Shown here one piece after another: positions 7,466 to 11,959 of a stretch of 11,959 nt of DNA. A model generated the notes under the pieces. That model saw nothing but the letters and a program-made list of their open reading frames with translations, was not told where the DNA came from and did no database searches. The stretch covers positions 1-11,959 of the forward strand of contig LSSN01000464.1 in the NCBI GenBank assembly GCA_001970855.1, read 5' to 3'. This stretch comes from Smittium culicis. Taxonomy: Eukaryota; Kickxellomycota; Harpellomycetes; Harpellales; Legeriomycetaceae. The translations under genes and the position numbers were made by a program. Within the stretch, counting starts at the first letter, position 1. The number at the start of each line of letters is the position of its first letter.

Positions 7466-8100
7466 TTACTTTAAAAAGTGGGAACATTTTATGCATGTGA
7501 AAAGTCCATAACCAATTGCAGGGACAGCAAATTTAAGAGTGTACATCAATGTTTGTTTGGTTGCCTCCGTTTTTCTTCCTTCGCCTAGCCCTCTGCTTCT
7601 GCACCTGCCTATGCCTCTCTTACTACCAACCACACCAGTGTTTATTATGATCCCAACTGCATTATAACCCAAAAACTTGAGAATCACATCTAAAAAAACA
7701 AAAAAAAAAAGAACCTATCTATTATTACCTTAGTAAAGCCATCATCTAACTTGATAACTTTATGCTTATAAAACAGGCTCATTAATTCCAGATGGGATGA
7801 CTGAAACAAATTATCATATTTATTCTTTTAAAAAAAAAAAAAAACTATATCTTGCAACTTACATTTGGGAGATTCTGAACTAAGAGAGCACTTTGTTGCA
7901 GTTTAATGTTATTGGCCTGTATATTCACTTTATTTAAATATTATTGGTGGAGCAAAAAAGGCATTTTGATTTTTCTATTTCTTCGTTTCAATATAAAATT
8001 TTTATTTGCTAAAAATGTAAATTATTCTACTCATTGGCCGATTATTTTTTATGCGATTTTATACACTGAAACTCTTTACACTATAAAATGACCTCTTCAT
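7466..8100 (-). CDS. Putative intron-rich small gene, four phase-0 exons (unrecognised product)
   Basis: Four coding-like blocks on the minus strand join in one frame: 8100..8065 (ATG start), 7916..7863, 7800..7729 and 7675..7466 (TAA at 7468-7466), about 123 codons. The boundaries look like splice sites. Donors are GTATAA at 8064, GTAAGT at 7862 and GTAATA at 7728. Acceptors are ATACAG ending 7917, TTTGTTTCAG ending 7801 and CTCAAG ending 7676. The implied introns are 148, 62 and 53 nt. The third acceptor is the weak point: the stronger TTTTTTTAG at 7690 would break the frame. Exons 2-3 read SALLVQNLPN, then SSHLELMSLF and KVIKLDDGFTK, faintly like the first half of an RNA-recognition motif. 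The last exon holds an Arg/Gly-rich stretch and then LKFAVPAIGYGLF, faintly like a nucleotide-sugar transporter helix. Neither resemblance is strong enough for a function. The last exon is also less AT-rich than its surroundings. It could instead be a decaying gene or a larger gene wrongly cut. Confidence 0.32.
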
Positions 8101-8415
8101 AAAGAATTACCCATTTATTACCTTGGGATACTAAATCTAAACTAATCACTAAAGCTTCAGCAATACAAACTAGCTAATTACATAAGGTGTTCAATGTAAT
8201 ATTATACGATTAATATATTCAAACTACTATTTCACATACCTTTACCAAAAAAAAAATACTGGCAGGGAAATCCACGCGTAACGAACACAGTCAAACGCCT
8301 CAAGGGCAGTATTTTAAGTTTTCTTAATTTTTTCTTTTTTTGTTACACAGGGTTTAGCAAGCTTTACCACGCGAATCTGCCACTTATAACGAAATATACA
8401 CCATGTACTTTTCAT
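8081..8415 (-). other. Coding-like blocks upstream of the putative split gene
   Basis: Reading leftward there are three pieces. First, an ATG at 8415-8413 opens a short frame (MKSTWCIFRYKWQIRVVK...) that reaches a donor-like TGT|GTAACA at 8346. Second, a less AT-rich segment at about 8312-8245 is open in two frames (one reads CVRYAWISLP) and is followed by AAAG|GTATGT, a classic fungal donor. Third, an open frame at 8173..8081 contains IAEALVISLDLVSQGNKW. These could be 5' exons of one gene continuing to 7166, but I could not chain them with the downstream exons in a single consistent frame. Confidence 0.22.
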
Positions 8416-11400
8416 TTTTATTATGGTGTTCAATAGTAGTCTTTTAAAACTCGTTTAAAAAAAAAATTAGCACTCAAAAAGCAAAAAACAAAATTTAAAT
8501 CTGAACGAGAAAATACCTATTCCCTTGGTTATACTAAGCCCATACGTATACTTATATATACAATGTATATAAACATAAACATAGATACTAGCTATAAATG
8601 TGTAAATATGTACTTGCTACTATAAAACTTTCCAGGCTATATATGATTAGATGCTAGATATAGTAGTTGAAAGCTAGTATGCTAACTTGAATATTTTTCA
8701 AGCATTCAGTCTATTCTATTCGCATTTCACCAAAATTAATTTAATCACAAACCAAAATTCAGGAAACGATTTTCGAACTTTGTAGTGCAACATTTTCATG
8801 TTTCGTAATTATGTTTGTGGAATAATTTTTGACTATGGATTATGTATATATTTACATCAACGCACAAGTAGTATGTAATTATCATTACTTGCTATAGAAA
8901 ATGTTTCACTTGGGAGATAATGAAAAAATGAAAATTACAATGTTTACCGAGTTGTAGCGTATAAATAACATAAATCGTCATTATAAAATATCAAAAATGT
9001 GTAAAAATTAATTAAACTAACAAAATAAATAGAGATAATGTTTATATTAAATAAAAAAATCCAAATTTAATTCAAAATTCTAATAAAATTATACTGAAAC
9101 TAAGTGGTTCTCTTCGTTTATAATTTCAAATATAGATACATTAGGAACGAAGAACGCTTTGAAACGAGTTGGTTTTTATTATATTTTTTCATTTCATGAG
9201 CTAACTTTCAATGATAATGTTATATAGAAATTTACTTTTAGTAATTATGTATACAATAACGTATCTCGTACTTTAAAAAAATGGAGTGGAAAATTAAGTA
9301 AATTGATTTTATTTTAATAGTTTCCTTTCTAGGCTAAATGAATCTGTAACTAAGTAGAATAGATTTATATAAACCCAGAGATGGAAATTAGAGATACTAA
9401 TATCTATAAAAATCATAGACTTATAAAAGGTCACCTGTCAAAATATTTATAAGTGCGTATATCTATACCTGACAAACGAAATATTAAATTCGAATTTATT
9501 AGCTTTATTTATTCATTTTGAATTTTAATACTTTTATTTCAATAGCACAAATAAACCGAATATCGATGTTATTCTCGTATATATAACCACAGTAATGTAA
9601 TTTTATTATATATAGTGCCGATTAGAAAAATGTTATGTGTGTATAGTAATTCCCAAATAAATATGGGTTATTTTATTTTTACAATATACCTATTAGATAT
9701 CAGATGAATTCATAATTGGTAAATAAAGCCAAGTAGAAATGTCCCATTATTATAAAAAAAAGAACTGAAACCCGAGTTTTGAATTTTATGCAAAAATTGA
9801 ACTTATGATTATTGGCAACTTACGATATATCGAAACATAATTCATAAAAGAATCGATAAATACCCTTATTTAAAGAGTGTTGAGCAGGGCAGTATTAATG
9901 AATTAACACCCCATTCTTTGAAAATATATTTTTCCAATTGATCAACTTAAAGTTCAAATCCTGCAGCCATGGTTAATTATAATTCTGGCAACGTAAATAA
10001 AACATTCAAACGTATTCCAAAATTTTTTTTCCTTTTTTTAAAATAAATGAAGATCCATTAAACCATAAAACTAGATATAATGAAAAAAATTAGAAAAAAT
10101 AATATAAAAAATAGTCACAATATATCTCTAATTTCAAAATTATGTTAAGGCTGGGACATATAAAAAAATTAAATTCATCAAATTTCCCAAAAAAAATAAA
10201 ACAACCGAGTATGAAAAATTTCAATTCACCTTTTTATTGTTTATTTTGATCAATAAATTACAATGCAAGTAGATAATGATCAAAAATATCAAAATACTAG
10301 CACATCAATAATAGATTTTCAGTAATCTTATAATAAAATATAAAAAAAAGATACAAATTATACTTAATATATTAAATAGGTTAATAGTTTTTAAGTAGTT
10401 TAAAATCTTTTAATAGTAATTAGTATTTTCATGTCGAGCATTTAAAGCTATACGCAACTTTCTCAAGCGCATCTCTTATAAAAAAAGAACTAATCGATTG
10501 TTTTGTTGATGACTGAAATTCTTAAAAATCAAAAAAATTTTTTTGAAGATCATTTCAGTTGCGAACAAATAATCTATATTGTTATATGGGAAATAAAAGT
10601 CGCTATGAGAGCCGAAAAAAAAAAAGAAAAGCTGTTCGCTTGTAAATCCCTTTTTTTGAATTTTTATAATATGAATTAGCTCATCAAGTAAATCGGGTTT
10701 CAATTTCTTAATACAATTCAAAGCCAGCTATATTTTAAACTAAAATGATTAACTTTCGTGTTAAGGTTTTTTACTTTAACTCTAGATATAATAAAACCAA
10801 TGCGCAAATCTGCTGAGTAATAATGTTGAATTGAAGTGCTGTAATTATCAATCTAGTTCGCTATAGTACATACTATCCAATCAGCTACCGTTAAAATTTG
10901 GAAATGACCGAATAATAGGAAATAAACTCGAATAGTATAATTATCAAAATATTTTAAAATTGATTGCCAATACCATTGTTGGTGTACAATTAAATTTAAA
11001 CACCGATTTTTTTTTTTTGATTATATCTGCAAAAATGTAATTGAATTTTTATGCATTTGCAGAATAATTGTATTCTCAATTGCTATTTAAATAAATAATG
11101 CTAATGGATAATAGAACAATAAAAGGCAGAGCTACTAAAATAACCTTAATATGCAGATAAGAAATAGTAACAAATATGTCGACATACTATTATCTGCACA
11201 TATCAGATTAAAATAATTCCCAAAAAGTATTTTTAATTGTATGCTGTAGAAAAAACACCAAAGATATAATTAATATTCTTTGTAATTTTTTTCTTGTTTT
11301 GGTCAAAGCAAGTTTTTAAATTTTCATGAACCTGAAGCTGTATAAAAACATATAAAAGACTTTCAATAGTCCTTTTTTTTTTAACGCAAGACAAAATTTC

Positions 11401-11627
11401 ATCTACATGGCCATACTTTAGCCATATCATTTACATCTTTTCAACAAATAGCATTTATTTTGCATATTATCACGACATCGTTTATACATAAAACTAGTTT
11501 TTAATTCTAACAAGCTGTTTGGTATTATAATAAAAATTTCATAATAGAAAAAAAATTCCTAATTCCAAATAGAATTTATTCTAAGTATTCTCATTTTTAG
11601 TAAGAAAGTCAAAGCATATTCCGAATA
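8416..11627. other. Gene-poor AT-rich block
   Basis: About 3.2 kb with frequent stops in all frames and extreme A+T content. The longest frames are minus-strand 10476-10727 and 11233-11430, low-complexity and Lys/Ile/Phe-rich, discussed in the findings. I looked for tRNA A/B boxes, transposase-like frames and long terminal repeats and found none I could support. A B-box-like AGTTCAAATCCTGC at about 9952-9965 lacks a matching stem. The only structure that stands out is the inverted repeat at 11152-11198, with a weaker one at 9107-9155. The last 200 bases must include the promoter of the secreted-protein gene. Confidence 0.5.
11152..11198. repeat. Inverted repeat enclosing a perfect 12-bp palindrome
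   Basis: The left arm TGCAGATAA + TAGTA (11152-11160 and 11165-11169, separated by GAAA) pairs with the contiguous right arm TACTATTATCTGCA (11185-11198), 14 base pairs with a 4-base bulge. Between and partly overlapping the arms is the palindrome TATGTCGACATA at 11175-11186. It could form a hairpin or cruciform. No target-site duplication or transposase is visible nearby. Confidence 0.6.
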
Positions 11628-11959
11628 ATGAAGTTATTTGGTGTTTTAGCTGCCACACTATCTTTATGTGGGGTTGTATCAGCTCAGATGGGGTACAATG
11701 ACTTCAAGCTTGATGACGATGTAATTCGTTCATTGAACGAGAATAGCGAAACATATTCTGTACCTTTAAGAAAAAGAAGCCCCGGGATATTAGACTTATT
11801 TAAAGATATGAACTATTATAACGTTTATCCAACTCCAACTCCAACTCCAACTCCCACTACCCCTACAACCTGCACAACTACAACCTGTACAACTACTACC
11901 TCAACCTCAACAACCTCAACAACCTCAACATCCTCAACATCCTCAACATCCTCAACATC
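11628..11959 (+). CDS. Secreted mucin-like Thr/Ser/Pro-rich repeat protein, 5' part (3' end outside window)
   Basis: An ATG at 11628-11630 (A at -3) opens a frame that is still open at the window end (110 codons plus two bases). Residues 1-19 form a signal peptide: Lys at position 2, a hydrophobic core FGVLAATLSLCGVV, and a VSA|Q cleavage site. Residues 20-50 are a short acidic, Asn-containing segment ending in LRKR|S, a dibasic Kex2/furin-type processing site at 49-50. From about residue 67 the protein becomes low-complexity: PT repeats (68-77), two CTTTT-type units with Cys at 82 and 87, then Ser/Thr-only repeats to the edge. Such regions in fungi are heavily O-mannosylated and belong to cell-wall, GPI-anchored or adhesin proteins. 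No conserved domain is visible in the part present. The nearest upstream promoter candidates are AT-rich only; I cannot name one. Confidence 0.82.
   Translation, partial: MKLFGVLAATLSLCGVVSAQMGYNDFKLDDDVIRSLNENSETYSVPLRKRSPGILDLFKDMNYYNVYPTPTPTPTPTTPTTCTTTTCTTTTSTSTTSTTSTSSTSSTSST
11829..11858 (+). repeat. Tandem hexamer CCAACT coding for Pro-Thr
   Basis: Four exact CCAACT units followed by one CCCACT variant, in frame in the secreted protein, encoding five Pro-Thr dipeptides. Confidence 0.85.
11865..11894 (+). repeat. 15-bp tandem duplication coding for Thr-Thr-Cys-Thr-Thr
   Basis: ACAACCTGCACAACT is followed directly by a second copy differing at one base (TGC to TGT). Both encode the same five residues, giving the only two cysteines seen in the low-complexity region. 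Confidence 0.8.
11907..11959 (+). repeat. 9-bp tandem repeat coding for Ser-Thr-Thr/Ser
   Basis: Units of TCAACAACC (two) and then TCAACATCC (three complete plus a partial at the window edge), in frame. The near-identical later copies suggest recent expansion, and the array runs beyond the window. Confidence 0.85.

Noticed and set aside
7305..7687. Firm call of a nucleotide-sugar transporter from KFAVPAIGYG and NKIIFSAVYALFYG
   Set aside because: The two pieces lie in different frames, the expected NN motif after the VPA..Y helix is absent and the alignment needs gaps. I kept it only as a faint resemblance.
7906..8091. Plus-strand 61-codon hydrophobic frame
   Set aside because: Composed almost only of Phe, Ile, Leu, Tyr and Lys, as expected for a random AT-rich frame. 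It is antisense to the better-supported minus-strand exon blocks.
8185..8440. Repeated decamer GGTGTTCAAT at about 8186 and 8426
   Set aside because: A ten-base match is expected several times by chance in a window of this size, and the flanks do not match.
8617..8666. Inverted repeat CTACTATA / TATAGTAG
   Set aside because: Only eight base pairs in an AT-rich background; expected by chance.
9880..9975. tRNA-like signal: AGTTCAAATCCTGC resembles a B box, with a GC-containing stretch upstream
   Set aside because: The bases before the loop do not pair with those after it to make a T stem, and I could not find an acceptor stem, anticodon arm or proper A box at the right spacing.

Overview
The window looks like nuclear DNA of a fungus with an AT-rich genome. 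Coding stretches have mixed composition. The spacers are very AT-rich, with many poly(A)/poly(T) runs. A mitochondrial processing peptidase subunit with a clear GT-AG intron, an Ist2-like anoctamin and a Ser/Thr-rich secreted protein with a Kex2-type site all fit a fungus. An early-diverging lineage such as the Harpellales gut fungi is my guess from the composition and gene style; it is not shown by the sequence. The peptidase subunit with its mitochondrial presequence argues against a microsporidian.

Layout. (1) 1-768, plus: the 3' part of a glycosyltransferase family 25-like gene, cut by the window edge. (2) 769-1425: a spacer between convergent genes, AT-rich, with one GC3-rich island (1043-1117) that could encode a 24-residue peptide. 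(3) 1426-3316, minus: alpha subunit of the mitochondrial processing peptidase (MAS2 type) in two exons. An uninterrupted ORF misses exon 1, which carries the presequence, and also the start of exon 2. (4) 3317-4160: spacer. (5) 4161-6881, minus: an intronless 906-residue anoctamin/TMEM16 protein with an incomplete calcium site. (6) 7166-8415, minus: coding-like blocks bounded by splice-site-like sequences. Four of them (8100 to 7466) join in one phase into a 123-codon model, which may be an overlooked intron-rich gene or a decaying one. (7) 8416-11627: about 3.2 kb of gene-poor AT-rich DNA with one notable inverted repeat (11152-11198). (8) 11628-11959, plus: the 5' part of a secreted, mucin-like Thr/Ser/Pro-rich repeat protein, cut by the window edge.

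The genes do not form a pathway. They are single eukaryotic genes for protein glycosylation, mitochondrial protein import, membrane lipid or ion handling, and the cell surface. I saw no convincing tRNA, CRISPR array, intact transposon or virus-like gene. The most promising unexplained piece is the putative split gene at 7166-8415.
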